Shown here: one piece after another, positions 42,726 to 50,715 of the stretch
Numbering within the stretch: position 1 is the stretch's first letter
Layout of the letters: each line of letters opens with the position of its first letter
Assembly: GCA_024236235.1 (NCBI GenBank)
Contig: JACKKV010000006.1
Location: forward strand, 1 to 64,000
Source: Novosphingobium sp.
GTDB taxonomy: Bacteria; Pseudomonadota; Alphaproteobacteria; Sphingomonadales; Sphingomonadaceae
DNA: 64,000 nucleotides
Direction of reading: 5' to 3'
The notes under the pieces: model-generated
Databases searched by the model: none
Seen by the model: only the letters and a program-made list of their open reading frames with translations
Told to the model about the DNA's origin: nothing
Made by a program: the position numbers and the translations under genes

Positions 42726-45269
42726 ATGCTTGCACAGGGCCGTGGAGCGGGCCAGATTGACAGCGTGAGCCGCCTTCGTCCGCCCCCTTCCTCATCCGCG
42801 ACCGTCAAGGCCGTGCTCGGTCCCACCAACACCGGCAAGACGCATCTGGCGATCGAACGGCTGTGTGCTCATTCCAGCGGTGCGATCGGTTTTCCACTGC
42901 GCCTGCTCGCGCGGGAGGTGTATGATCGGGTGCGCGCGATCAAGGGCGACGGCCAGGTCGCGCTCATCACCGGCGAGGAGCGGATCGAGCCACCCAATGC
43001 GCGCTGGTTGCTGTGCACGGTGGAGGCGATGCCACGGGATGGCGGTGATCGCGCTTTCGTGGCGCTCGACGAAGCGCAGCTGGCCGCTGATCGCGAGCGC
43101 GGGCATATCTTCACAGACCGGCTGCTCAATGCACGGGGCCGCGAAGAGACGATGATCCTGGGTTCCGCCACGCTGGAGCCGATGGTCAGGGCGCTCGTGC
43201 CGGAAGCGGAAATCGTCAGCCGCCCCCGCTTCTCCACCCTCCGGCACGCGGGCATCGCCAAGCTTTCCCGCCTGCCGCCGCGCAGCGCCATCGTCGCCTT
43301 TTCCGCCGAACAGGTTTATGCGGTGGCGGAAATGCTGCGCCGTTTCAGGGGCGGAGCGGCAGTGGTGATGGGCGCACTCAGCCCGCAGACACGCAACGCG
43401 CAGGTCGATCTGTTCCAGTCGCGCGAGGTGGATTATATCGTCGCCACCGATGCGATCGGCATGGGCCTCAACCTTGACGTCACTCATGTCGCCTTCGCCG
43501 GATTGAGCAAATTCGACGGCGTGCGCCAGCGGCGGCTGACACCTGCCGAAATGGCCCAGATCGCCGGTCGTGCAGGACGGCATCAGCAGGACGGCACCTT
43601 CGGCATGCTGGCAGGCGGCAAGGGCACCCCCACCGCCTTCACGGATGAAGAAGTCCATGCGATCGAGGAGCATCGCTTTGCCCCGCTGACACGCCTCTAC
43701 TGGCGCGACGGCGATCCGCGCTGCGACGATCTGACGACGCTGATCGCCGATCTTGAAGAAAAGCCGGACGACCCGGCGCTCTCGCCCGCTCCCGAAGCGA
43801 TCGACCTTGCCGTGCTCAAGCGTCTGGCGGAAGACAGCGACATCGCGGCCAGCGTCAACCGGCCTGAACAGGTCGCCCGCTTCTGGGATGTCTGTTCGCT
43901 GCCGGACTTCCGCCAGCACGGGGCAGAAACGCACGCCCGCTTCGTCGCCCGGCTGTGGCAGGATCTGCGCAGCGGCCCGCTAGATGCCGGGTTCGCATCC
44001 GCCCGGATTGCGGAACTTGACAATCCTGCTGGCGATATCGACACGCTGCAGGGGCGGATCGCCGCAATCCGCAGCTGGGCCTATATCGCGCAGCGGCCTG
44101 ACTGGATCATGGCGCGCGAGGACATGGCGGAGCGCGCGCGCGCAGCAGAGGCGCGCCTGTCCGATGCGCTGCACGGTCGGCTGACCGAACGGTTTGTCAA
44201 CCGTCGCAGTGCGGTGCTGATGAAAAGCATGGGCAAGGATGCGGGCCTGCTGGGCGATGATGGCACGGTCAGCGTCGAAGGGCAGGCAATCGGCCACCTC
44301 GAAGGGTTCCGTTTCGTAGTCGATGCGGGAGCCAGGCATGCGGACCGCAAGCTGCTGCTGGCGGCAGCGGAAAAGCATATGCCCCAGCTCCTGGCGCAGA
44401 AGGCCGAGGCGATGATCGCCAGCGAACTGGGCGAACTGGCGATCGAGAAGGGGCAAATCTGCCGCGCCGGACAAGCTGTGGCGATGCTGCGGCCCGGGCG
44501 CCTGCGCAGCTCGCCACGGATCGAACTCGCCCGCGAGATGGCGCCGCTGGCCGCCGCACACCGGGCCAGGCTGACTCAGGCCTTGGAACTCTGGCTGGAA
44601 CGCCAGCTGGCGCCCATCGCGGCGCTGCGCCAGATCGAGACCGCCGCGCAGGATCTGGATAGCGGCCCGGAGCTGCGCGCCCTGCTGCTGGCGTTGACCG
44701 ATGCGAATGGGGTTGTCGCGCGCGAACGGGTGGGCCTCGATCGCCTTCCGCCTGACCGGCGCAGCTTGCTCAAGCGGCTTGGCGTCATGATTGGCGCGCT
44801 GGATATTTTCGTTCCCGCCCTGCTCAAGCCTGCGGCGCGGCGAATGTTGTGCGAAATCGGGCTCGATCGCAGGGCGCTGCAGGATACGATGGAGCCGGTG
44901 ATCGCCGCGCGCAAAGCCACGCCTGCCGGATACCGCAAACTGGGCAGGCAGGCGATCCGGGTCGACATGGCCGAAAAACTGCTGCGCGCGGCACATGCCG
45001 GGCGTGAGGTCGCGAAGAGCCGCCGCTTCGCGATTGATCCGGCGCTAGCGACTTCAATGGGGCTTGCGCCCGCCTCCTTCGCGCTGTTGCTGCGCGAGGC
45101 AGGCTTTCGCCAACGCCAAGCGCGGGTTCTGACTGCGGGTGCTTTCGGGCCGCCCGCGCCGGAGCTGTGGGAGTGGCGGCCCCAGCGCAAGAGCCGGACG
45201 CCGCCGCCTGCAACATCAGTCCCGGTGGAAGGCAGCGCCTTTGCCGCGCTTGCCGGGCTGATGCGCTAG
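42726..45269 (+). CDS. SUV3-like ATP-dependent RNA helicase
   Basis: An 847-residue DExH helicase. Walker A GPTNTGKT is at residues 32-39; motif II is LDEAQLAAD, motif III LGSATLEP, motif VI QIAGRAGRHQQDGTFG, and DAIGMGLNLDVTHVAFAGL fits the SUV3/mitochondrial-type core. The long C-terminal part (about 400-847) includes SUV3 C-terminal-like helices and a basic tail. Likely role: RNA unwinding in degradation or ribosome metabolism. Its stop codon TAG (45267-45269) lies inside CTAG, which is the first four bases of the 272-bp repeat element. The S4 gene follows beyond the element. Confidence 0.94.
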   Translation: MLAQGRGAGQIDSVSRLRPPPSSSATVKAVLGPTNTGKTHLAIERLCAHSSGAIGFPLRLLAREVYDRVRAIKGDGQVALITGEERIEPPNARWLLCTVEAMPRDGGDRAFVALDEAQLAADRERGHIFTDRLLNARGREETMILGSATLEPMVRALVPEAEIVSRPRFSTLRHAGIAKLSRLPPRSAIVAFSAEQVYAVAEMLRRFRGGAAVVMGALSPQTRNAQVDLFQSREVDYIVATDAIGMGLNLDVTHVAFAGLSKFDGVRQRRLTPAEMAQIAGRAGRHQQDGTFGMLAGGKGTPTAFTDEEVHAIEEHRFAPLTRLYWRDGDPRCDDLTTLIADLEEKPDDPALSPAPEAIDLAVLKRLAEDSDIAASVNRPEQVARFWDVCSLPDFRQHGAETHARFVARLWQDLRSGPLDAGFASARIAELDNPAGDIDTLQGRIAAIRSWAYIAQRPDWIMAREDMAERARAAEARLSDALHGRLTERFVNRRSAVLMKSMGKDAGLLGDDGTVSVEGQAIGHLEGFRFVVDAGARHADRKLLLAAAEKHMPQLLAQKAEAMIASELGELAIEKGQICRAGQAVAMLRPGRLRSSPRIELAREMAPLAAAHRARLTQALELWLERQLAPIAALRQIETAAQDLDSGPELRALLLALTDANGVVARERVGLDRLPPDRRSLLKRLGVMIGALDIFVPALLKPAARRMLCEIGLDRRALQDTMEPVIAARKATPAGYRKLGRQAIRVDMAEKLLRAAHAGREVAKSRRFAIDPALATSMGLAPASFALLLREAGFRQRQARVLTAGAFGPPAPELWEWRPQRKSRTPPPATSVPVEGSAFAALAGLMR

Positions 45270-45537
45270 GCGGCGTGGACAAATTCCGCGCGGCCACGGC
45301 CGGAGGCCAGAAACGTCAGTTTAAGGAGTGAGGACGAAGGACATGCTGGCATATTCAAGGACGAACGACGCAGAAATGGCGTTTTTGGGTCCGGCCCCTG
45401 CGGGGTTCGGCCCAATTGGACGCCGGCCGCGTTGCTCAACCTTGAAAGAGAACCACTCTTCCTTCGGCTTCGCGCCTTACCAGCGCCCAATTGGGCATCG
45501 AACCGTGGTTCGCGTGGAATTTGTCCACGCCGCCTAG
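45266..45537 (+). mobile_element. 272-bp MITE-like element, copy 1
   Basis: A non-autonomous element bounded by CTAG at both ends. The outermost 22 bp of each end are perfect inverted repeats (CTAGGCGGCGTGGACAAATT followed by CC), and pairing continues imperfectly to about 34 bp. The same 272 bp occur inverted at 57657-57928 with no difference I can see. Inside are two palindromic CCAATTGG boxes (45412-45419 and 45487-45494) and a CCCC-TGC-GGGG hairpin. No transposase is encoded; ORFs on both strands end in EFVHAA because both ends encode the same stop, and they look incidental. Left CTAG supplies the helicase stop; the S4 gene ATG is eight bases past the right CTAG. CTAG could be target duplication (IS5-type) or TA duplication (IS630-type). 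Confidence 0.9.
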
Positions 45538-45545
45538 GTCGCGCG

Positions 45546-45857
45546 ATGCGGATCGACAAGCTCCTGTGTTTCCTGCGCTTTGCAAAGACGCGCGCCATCG
45601 CCCAGCGTTGGATCGGCGAGGGGTATATGCGGCTTAACGGGCAGCGGGTTGACCGCGCGAGTGCAGCGGTAAGCGTCGGTGATGTGCTGACCCTGCCGCT
45701 GCATGGCGGGGTGCGCGTGATCGAGATCGTGACACTGCCCGCCCGGCGCGGCCCGGCAGCGGAGGCGCAAAGCTGCTATCGGGTGCTTGACGGGCGGGCG
45801 AACTTCGCCATAGCACCGGCACAAGAACCATTGCCTGGAGGGAAACACCACCCATGA
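45546..45857 (+). CDS. S4 domain RNA-binding protein (HslR-like)
   Basis: A 103-residue protein. MRIDKLLCFLRFAKTRAIAQ begins an S4 domain (LNGQRVDRASAAVSVGDVL), as in heat-shock protein 15/HslR, which binds nascent-chain-50S complexes; the C-terminal part is basic and Pro-rich. The frame is open upstream into the 272-bp element, but the family starts at ATG 45546. The only ribosome-like AGG is at 45536-45538, spanning the element edge. The stop overlaps fdxA by four bases. Without the element the helicase stop would be eight bases from this ATG. Confidence 0.9.
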   Translation: MRIDKLLCFLRFAKTRAIAQRWIGEGYMRLNGQRVDRASAAVSVGDVLTLPLHGGVRVIEIVTLPARRGPAAEAQSCYRVLDGRANFAIAPAQEPLPGGKHHP

Positions 45858-46192
45858 CCTATGTTGTCACCGACGCATGCATTCGCTGCAAATACATGGA
45901 TTGCGTCGAGGTCTGCCCGGTCGATTGCTTTTACGAAGGCGAAAACATGCTGGTGATCAACCCCAGCGAGTGCATCGACTGCGGTGTATGCGAACCGGAA
46001 TGCCCGGCCGAGGCGATCCTGCCCGATACCGAATCGGGGCTGGAGCAATGGCTTGAGCTGAACGCCAAATATTCGGCAGAATGGCCCAATCTGACCACGA
46101 AGAAGGATTCGCCGGCCGATGCTGACGAATACAAGGGGCAGGACGGGAAGTTCGAGAAGTTCTTCTCGCCCGAACCCGGCGAAGGCGACTGA
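45854..46192 (+). CDS. fdxA: Ferredoxin FdxA, seven-iron type
   Basis: A 112-residue bacterial 7Fe ferredoxin. Cys at 9, 12, 17 and 21 in ACIRCKYMDCVEVCPVDC and at 40, 43, 46 and 50 in ECIDCGVCEPECP provide a [3Fe-4S] and a [4Fe-4S] site. The extension after residue 60 (LEQWLELNAKYSAEWPNLT) is typical of FdxA. It carries electrons in the cytoplasm; partner enzymes are not encoded nearby. It is co-translated with the S4 gene (ATGA). Confidence 0.95.
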   Translation: MTYVVTDACIRCKYMDCVEVCPVDCFYEGENMLVINPSECIDCGVCEPECPAEAILPDTESGLEQWLELNAKYSAEWPNLTTKKDSPADADEYKGQDGKFEKFFSPEPGEGD

Positions 46193-46471
46193 TCACGCGC
46201 CGGGCGGTGTGGTCGCACCGCCTGCGATCATCGCTATGCCATGCCGTTTCAGACCGGGATTCGCCTGCGAATCGCCGGGGCTGGCTTTTTTCGCGCAATT
46301 CCGCTATACAAGCGCTCACTCCCGGGCAGATTCTCTGTCGGGCAGCGTGTGAATAGAGACAGGCAGGGACCCCAGCAGACAGGATAGCAAACTATCGACC
46401 GTGTCCAGCCGGCACGGTCGCCGCTACGCCTCTCTGCAAAAACGGGACCGGCCAGAAGGAAAGGTCGATAC
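46193..46471. other. Intergenic region ahead of carD, about 280 bp
   Basis: No gene is supported. It contains a short GCC-GGGGCT-GGC hairpin directly followed by TTTTTT (about 46276-46295), a weak candidate terminator for fdxA, and downstream a Gly/Glu-poor GC-rich stretch leading to carD. The carD promoter is probably here; no consensus box was recognised with confidence. Confidence 0.4.
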
Positions 46472-47005
46472 ATGGCAGACAAGGCACCCGCCTTCGATGT
46501 TGGTGATTATGTTGTTTATCCCAAGCATGGCGTTGGCCGCGTGATCGAACTGCAGAGCCAGGAAATCGCTGGCATGCAGCTGGATCTTTATGTGCTTCGT
46601 TTCGAAAAGGAACGGATGACGCTGCGGGTTCCGGTCAACAAGGTCGAATCGATCGGCATGCGCAAGCTGTCCAGCGACAAGACGCTGAAGGAAGCCATGG
46701 AAACGCTCAAAGGCAAGCCCAAGGTCAAGCGCACCATGTGGTCGCGCCGCGCTCAGGAATATGAGGCGAAGATCAATTCCGGCGACCTGGTTTCGATTGC
46801 GGAAGTCACGCGCGACCTGTTCCGTCCCGATGACCAGCCCGAGCAGAGCTATTCGGAACGGCAGATCTTCGAAGCCGCATCCAGCCGTCTGGCGCGCGAA
46901 CTTGCCGCAATGGAAAAGACGGACGAACCGGCCGCGCTCCAGAAGATCCTGGACGTGCTGAACGAACATGCGCCGAAATATTACGAAAGCGCCGAAACGG
47001 CCTGA
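46472..47005 (+). CDS. CarD family transcriptional regulator (CdnL)
   Basis: A 177-residue CarD/CdnL protein. The N-terminal RNA-polymerase interaction domain begins FDVGDYVVYPKHGVGRVIEL and includes MQLDLYVLRFEKERMTLRVP; the helical C-terminal DNA-binding domain follows (about 75-170, KRTMWSRRAQEYEAKINSGD and LYRP-like DLFRPD). Known role: stabilises open complexes at rRNA and other growth promoters by binding the RNAP beta subunit. AAGGAAAGG precedes the ATG. A strong terminator follows. Confidence 0.95.
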   Translation: MADKAPAFDVGDYVVYPKHGVGRVIELQSQEIAGMQLDLYVLRFEKERMTLRVPVNKVESIGMRKLSSDKTLKEAMETLKGKPKVKRTMWSRRAQEYEAKINSGDLVSIAEVTRDLFRPDDQPEQSYSERQIFEAASSRLARELAAMEKTDEPAALQKILDVLNEHAPKYYESAETA

Positions 47006-47030
47006 TTTACGTCAGACCGGCACCCCGCCC

Positions 47031-47061
47031 GGGCCGCCCTGCGGGGCGGCCCTTTTCGTTT
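47031..47061 (+). terminator. Intrinsic terminator of carD
   Basis: GGGCCGCC (47031-47038) pairs with GGCGGCCC (47045-47052) around a six-base loop, then TTTTCGTTT. It ends 9 bp before the convergent tsaC stop and may act in both directions. Confidence 0.86.
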
Positions 47062-48005
47062 CAGGCGGCAGCGCGGCGCAACCGGTCATTGATCGCCACG
47101 CCAATGCCGGTTTCCGGCACTGCCGCAATCGCGACGCGCGGCTTTGCGGAGGCTGCGGCTTCGTGAAGGCAGGCGTAAAGCCGCGCTGCCGCCTCGGTCA
47201 GATCGCCGCGCGCGGACAGGGTGCAGTCTCCGCCGATATCACCAAACCCGATCATGAATTCATCTGGCGCGCCCCGCGCCGCGTTAAGACGAACCGGCTT
47301 GCCCGGCGCATAATGGCTGGCCAGCTGACCCGGCGCCTCGATCGTATCATTGTCGCCCGGTGCGGCATCACCCAGAAGTGCATCGATTTCGGCCGCGCTG
47401 ACCGGGCCGGGGCGCAGCAGTTTCCATCCGCCATCGGCCCGCAGCGCAACGATGGTCGATTCAACCCCGCGCGCGCAGGGTCCGCCATCAAGGATCAGGG
47501 GCACCGCATTACCGAGTGAGCCTGCCACATGTGCGGCGCTGGTCGGGCTGACCGCACCACTGCGATTGGCCGAAGGCGCCGCCAGTGGAACGCCCGCTTC
47601 GCACAGAAGCGCGCGCATCACCGGATGAGCGGGCATGCGCAGCGCGATTGTCGGCAGGCCTGCGGTCACCGCCGGGGCAAGCCTTGCAGCGGGGCGTAGC
47701 GGCAGGACAAGCGTGAGCGGGCCTGGCCAGAAATGACGCGCAAGCAATTCCGCCCTGTCGTCGAACAGGGCCAGTTCACGCGCCTGCTCCACGTCTGCTA
47801 CATGGACGATCAGCGGGTTGAAATCGGGGCGCCCCTTGGCTGCGTAGATTGCCGCCACCGCGTCCGTGCAGTCTGCCCGCGCGGCCAGCCCATAGACCGT
47901 TTCGGTCGGCACGGCGACCAGCCCGCCTGAGCGCAACACATGCACGGCGCGCGCAATGGCGCCGTCATCGGCAGGCTGGACCTGTGCGGGCTGCTTGTCG
48001 CTCAT
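47061..48005 (-). CDS. L-threonylcarbamoyladenylate synthase (Sua5/TsaC type)
   Basis: A 314-residue protein. The YrdC domain has LVAVPTETVYGLAARADCTD, KGRPDFNPLIVHV, FWPGPLTLVLPL, IALRMPAHPVMRALL and APSANRSGAVSPT. A C-terminal Sua5 domain (about 215-314, TIEAPGQLASHYAPGKPVRL) is present, so it is the long Sua5 form. Known role: makes threonylcarbamoyl-AMP for the t6A37 tRNA modification. Start at ATG 48005; the divergent acyl-CoA dehydrogenase starts 48 bp away. Confidence 0.93.
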   Translation of the reverse strand: MSDKQPAQVQPADDGAIARAVHVLRSGGLVAVPTETVYGLAARADCTDAVAAIYAAKGRPDFNPLIVHVADVEQARELALFDDRAELLARHFWPGPLTLVLPLRPAARLAPAVTAGLPTIALRMPAHPVMRALLCEAGVPLAAPSANRSGAVSPTSAAHVAGSLGNAVPLILDGGPCARGVESTIVALRADGGWKLLRPGPVSAAEIDALLGDAAPGDNDTIEAPGQLASHYAPGKPVRLNAARGAPDEFMIGFGDIGGDCTLSARGDLTEAAARLYACLHEAAASAKPRVAIAAVPETGIGVAINDRLRRAAA

Positions 48006-48052
48006 GCCGCCTGCGCTATAGGGTGCAAAGCAAATCGCCAAGGAAAAGCAAC

Positions 48053-49798
48053 GTGACCCACTTCAGACCCGCAGTTGATGACCAGTTGCTTGCCATGCGC
48101 GTGGCCGCCGGCATTGACGAGCTGGCCGGATTGGAACGTTTCTCCGCCGCAACCGCGGACATGGTGGAAGCGATCGCGGATGGCGCAGGTGCCTTTGCTG
48201 CCGGTGAATGGGCTCCGCTCAACCGCATTGGCGACCAGCAGGGCGCACAGCTGGCTGACGGGGTGATCCGGTTGCCCGCGGGTTTTGCCGAGGCTTATGC
48301 GGCCTATGTCGAACAGGGCTGGAACACGGTGGTGCCGCCTTCGCAGCATGGCGGGCAGGGCCTGCCATTCACGCTGGGCAGTAATGTGCTGGAAAATCTG
48401 GGCACGGCCAATCTGGCCTTCACCCTCCTTCCGTTGCTGACGACCGGCGCGATCGAGGCGCTGGAAAAGCATGCCAGCCCGGCGCAAAAGGACACGTATC
48501 TGCCCCGGCTGGTGAGCGGCAAATGGTCCGGCACCATGAATCTCACCGAACCGCAGGCGGGCAGCGACCTGGGCGCGCTGCGCACCATGGCCACCCCGAT
48601 CGAGCGGGGCGAGCATGCCGGGAAGTTCCGCATTTCCGGCCAGAAGATCTTCATCACCTGGGGTGAGCATGATCTGACAGGCAACATCATTCATCTGGTG
48701 TTGGCGCGCATTCCTGGCGCACCTGAGGGCAGCCGCGGCATTTCCTTGTTCATCGTCCCCAAATATCTCATCGGTCCGGATGGCGAACCGGGCGCGCGCA
48801 ACGATCTCAAATGCATCGCGATTGAGAAGAAGCTGGGCATTCATGCCTCACCCACCTGCGTGATGAGCTTTGGCGAGAACGGACAATGCATTGGCGAGCT
48901 GGTCGGCCGGGAAAATGAAGGGCTGCGCGCCATGTTCACGATGATGAACAATGCGCGGATCAATGTCGGCAATCAGGGCGTCCAGATTGCCGAGCGCGCG
49001 CTGCAGCAAGCGCTGGCCTTTGCGGCAGAGCGGATCCAGTCACCACGCGCGGGGGCGGCCAGCAAGGATCCGGTCGCGATTATCGAACATCCCGATGTGC
49101 GCCGCATGCTGGTACGGATGCGCGCGCTGACCGAAGCGGCGCGGGCGCTGCTCTATTACACCACGGGCCAGGTGGACCGCGCGACGGCAGGGAACGAGGC
49201 GGCAGGCGCGCGCGCCGAGGTGCTGGTGCCACTGCTCAAGGCCTGGGCGACTGATGCGGCGATGGAAGTCACCAGCATGGGCATTCAGGTGCATGGCGGC
49301 ATGGGCTTTGTCGAGGAAACCGGCGCGGCCCAGCATTTCCGGGATTCGCGCATCCCCCCGATTTACGAAGGCACGAACGGCATTCAGGCGGCGGACCTTG
49401 TCACCCGCAAGCTGGGCATGGACAATGGCGGTGTTTTGAAAGCCCTGCTGGCTGATGTCGCGGCTGACGCCGGCACGGATGCGCCATCGCTCGCCGCGCT
49501 GGCTCAGCGATGCAGCGCCATTGCAGACTGGATGCTGGCCGATGCCAGCCTGGATGACCGCCTGGCCGGCAGCGTACCCTTCTGCAGCATGTGCGCAGTG
49601 ACGGTGGCCGGATGGATGATGCTGCACGAACGGCGCGCGGTCGATCAGGGTGCGGCCCCCGCGCTGGCACCGGCAAAGCGCGTGACGACCGCCTATTTCC
49701 TGGACCAGATTGTGGCCGAAGCCGCGGGACTTGAGGCAGGCGCGCGCGCCGGGGCGCAGATGTTCTATGCGTTGAGCGCGGAGGAGCTGACGCGATGA
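48053..49798 (+). CDS. Acyl-CoA dehydrogenase (DmdC-like long form)
   Basis: A 581-residue flavin dehydrogenase. SGKWSGTMNLTEPQAGSDLG, KIFITWGEHDLTGNIIHLVLA, AKWATDAAMEVTSMGIQVHGG-type region and FRDSRIPPIYEGTNGIQAAD hold the FAD and catalytic Glu regions. A C-terminal extra domain (about 480-581) makes it the long, 3-methylmercaptopropionyl-CoA dehydrogenase-like branch; actual acyl substrate unknown. The start is GTG 48053, with AAGGA seven bases before it; no ATG fits. Electrons would go to EtfBA. Co-translated with the ATPase gene (ATGA). Confidence 0.93.
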   Translation: MTHFRPAVDDQLLAMRVAAGIDELAGLERFSAATADMVEAIADGAGAFAAGEWAPLNRIGDQQGAQLADGVIRLPAGFAEAYAAYVEQGWNTVVPPSQHGGQGLPFTLGSNVLENLGTANLAFTLLPLLTTGAIEALEKHASPAQKDTYLPRLVSGKWSGTMNLTEPQAGSDLGALRTMATPIERGEHAGKFRISGQKIFITWGEHDLTGNIIHLVLARIPGAPEGSRGISLFIVPKYLIGPDGEPGARNDLKCIAIEKKLGIHASPTCVMSFGENGQCIGELVGRENEGLRAMFTMMNNARINVGNQGVQIAERALQQALAFAAERIQSPRAGAASKDPVAIIEHPDVRRMLVRMRALTEAARALLYYTTGQVDRATAGNEAAGARAEVLVPLLKAWATDAAMEVTSMGIQVHGGMGFVEETGAAQHFRDSRIPPIYEGTNGIQAADLVTRKLGMDNGGVLKALLADVAADAGTDAPSLAALAQRCSAIADWMLADASLDDRLAGSVPFCSMCAVTVAGWMMLHERRAVDQGAAPALAPAKRVTTAYFLDQIVAEAAGLEAGARAGAQMFYALSAEELTR

Positions 49799-50628
49799 GC
49801 GCGAATCAGGACGATCCGCTGGCCCGCATCGCTGACGCGCTGGAACGGATCAGCCCCCCGCCCGCGCCGGTCGACTGGATGGCGCATCCCGCCTATGTCT
49901 GGGACGGACGCGAGGCGCGCGCCATCCCTGCGCTGGCCGCCCCGGCCCTGCCCCTGCTGCGCGGGGTGGACCGGCAGAAGCAGCAGGTGGTCGACAATGT
50001 GCAGCGGCTGGCCGCGGGCCATGCCGCGCATGACATGCTGCTGTGGGGCGCGCGCGGGATGGGAAAATCGGCGCTGATCCGCGCCAGCGTGCGCGCCGCG
50101 CAGCTTGGTGCCCCGGCCGGCATCGCGCTGGTGCAGGTCGTCGCCGAAGCGCTGGGCGGGCTGGCCAGGCTGTTTGGCGAGCTGGGCCGCCAGCAGCGCA
50201 ACTTCCTGACCTATATTGACGATCTGGGCTTTGCCGAAGATGACAGCGCCGGGCCGCGCCAGCTGCGCAGCTGGCTGGAAGGCGGGGTGGAAGCGCGCCC
50301 CGCCAATGTCCGTCTTGCCGTCACTTCCAACCGCCGCGCGATCGTGCCGCGCCACGGTGCGGAACAGGATGATCCGATCAACCCGCGCGACGCGGTGGAC
50401 GATCGGCTGGCGCTGGCGGACCGGTTCGGCCTGTCCATCGGCTTTCACAATTGCACGCAGGACGATTACCTGGCGATCATTGCGGGCTATGCCGATGAAT
50501 TCGGGCTGGAGTGGGACGAAGGCGAAGCGCTGGAATGGGCCAAGCGGCGCGGCGCCAGGTCCGGCCGTACCGCCTGGCAATATATCACCGAAATCGCGGG
50601 GCGGGCGGGGCAGACCCTGCCCGCATGA
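49795..50628 (+). CDS. DUF815 family ATP-binding protein
   Basis: A 277-residue P-loop ATPase. Walker A is LLWGARGMGKSALI (about residues 80-93); TYIDDLGFAEDDSAGPRQLR carries Walker B, and RLAVTSNRRAIVPRHG and DRFGLSIGFHNCTQDDYL are DUF815 landmarks. The family has no established role; an AAA-type regulator is likely. Its ATG overlaps the acyl-CoA dehydrogenase stop by four bases. Confidence 0.9.
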   Translation: MSANQDDPLARIADALERISPPPAPVDWMAHPAYVWDGREARAIPALAAPALPLLRGVDRQKQQVVDNVQRLAAGHAAHDMLLWGARGMGKSALIRASVRAAQLGAPAGIALVQVVAEALGGLARLFGELGRQQRNFLTYIDDLGFAEDDSAGPRQLRSWLEGGVEARPANVRLAVTSNRRAIVPRHGAEQDDPINPRDAVDDRLALADRFGLSIGFHNCTQDDYLAIIAGYADEFGLEWDEGEALEWAKRRGARSGRTAWQYITEIAGRAGQTLPA

Positions 50629-50715
50629 TCGTCCGATGCCACTGTCCTGATCTGCATCAGCCAATCCAATCGCATGCGCTGATGACAGCTGCTCAGGGCT
50701 CGGCCCCACGCAACC

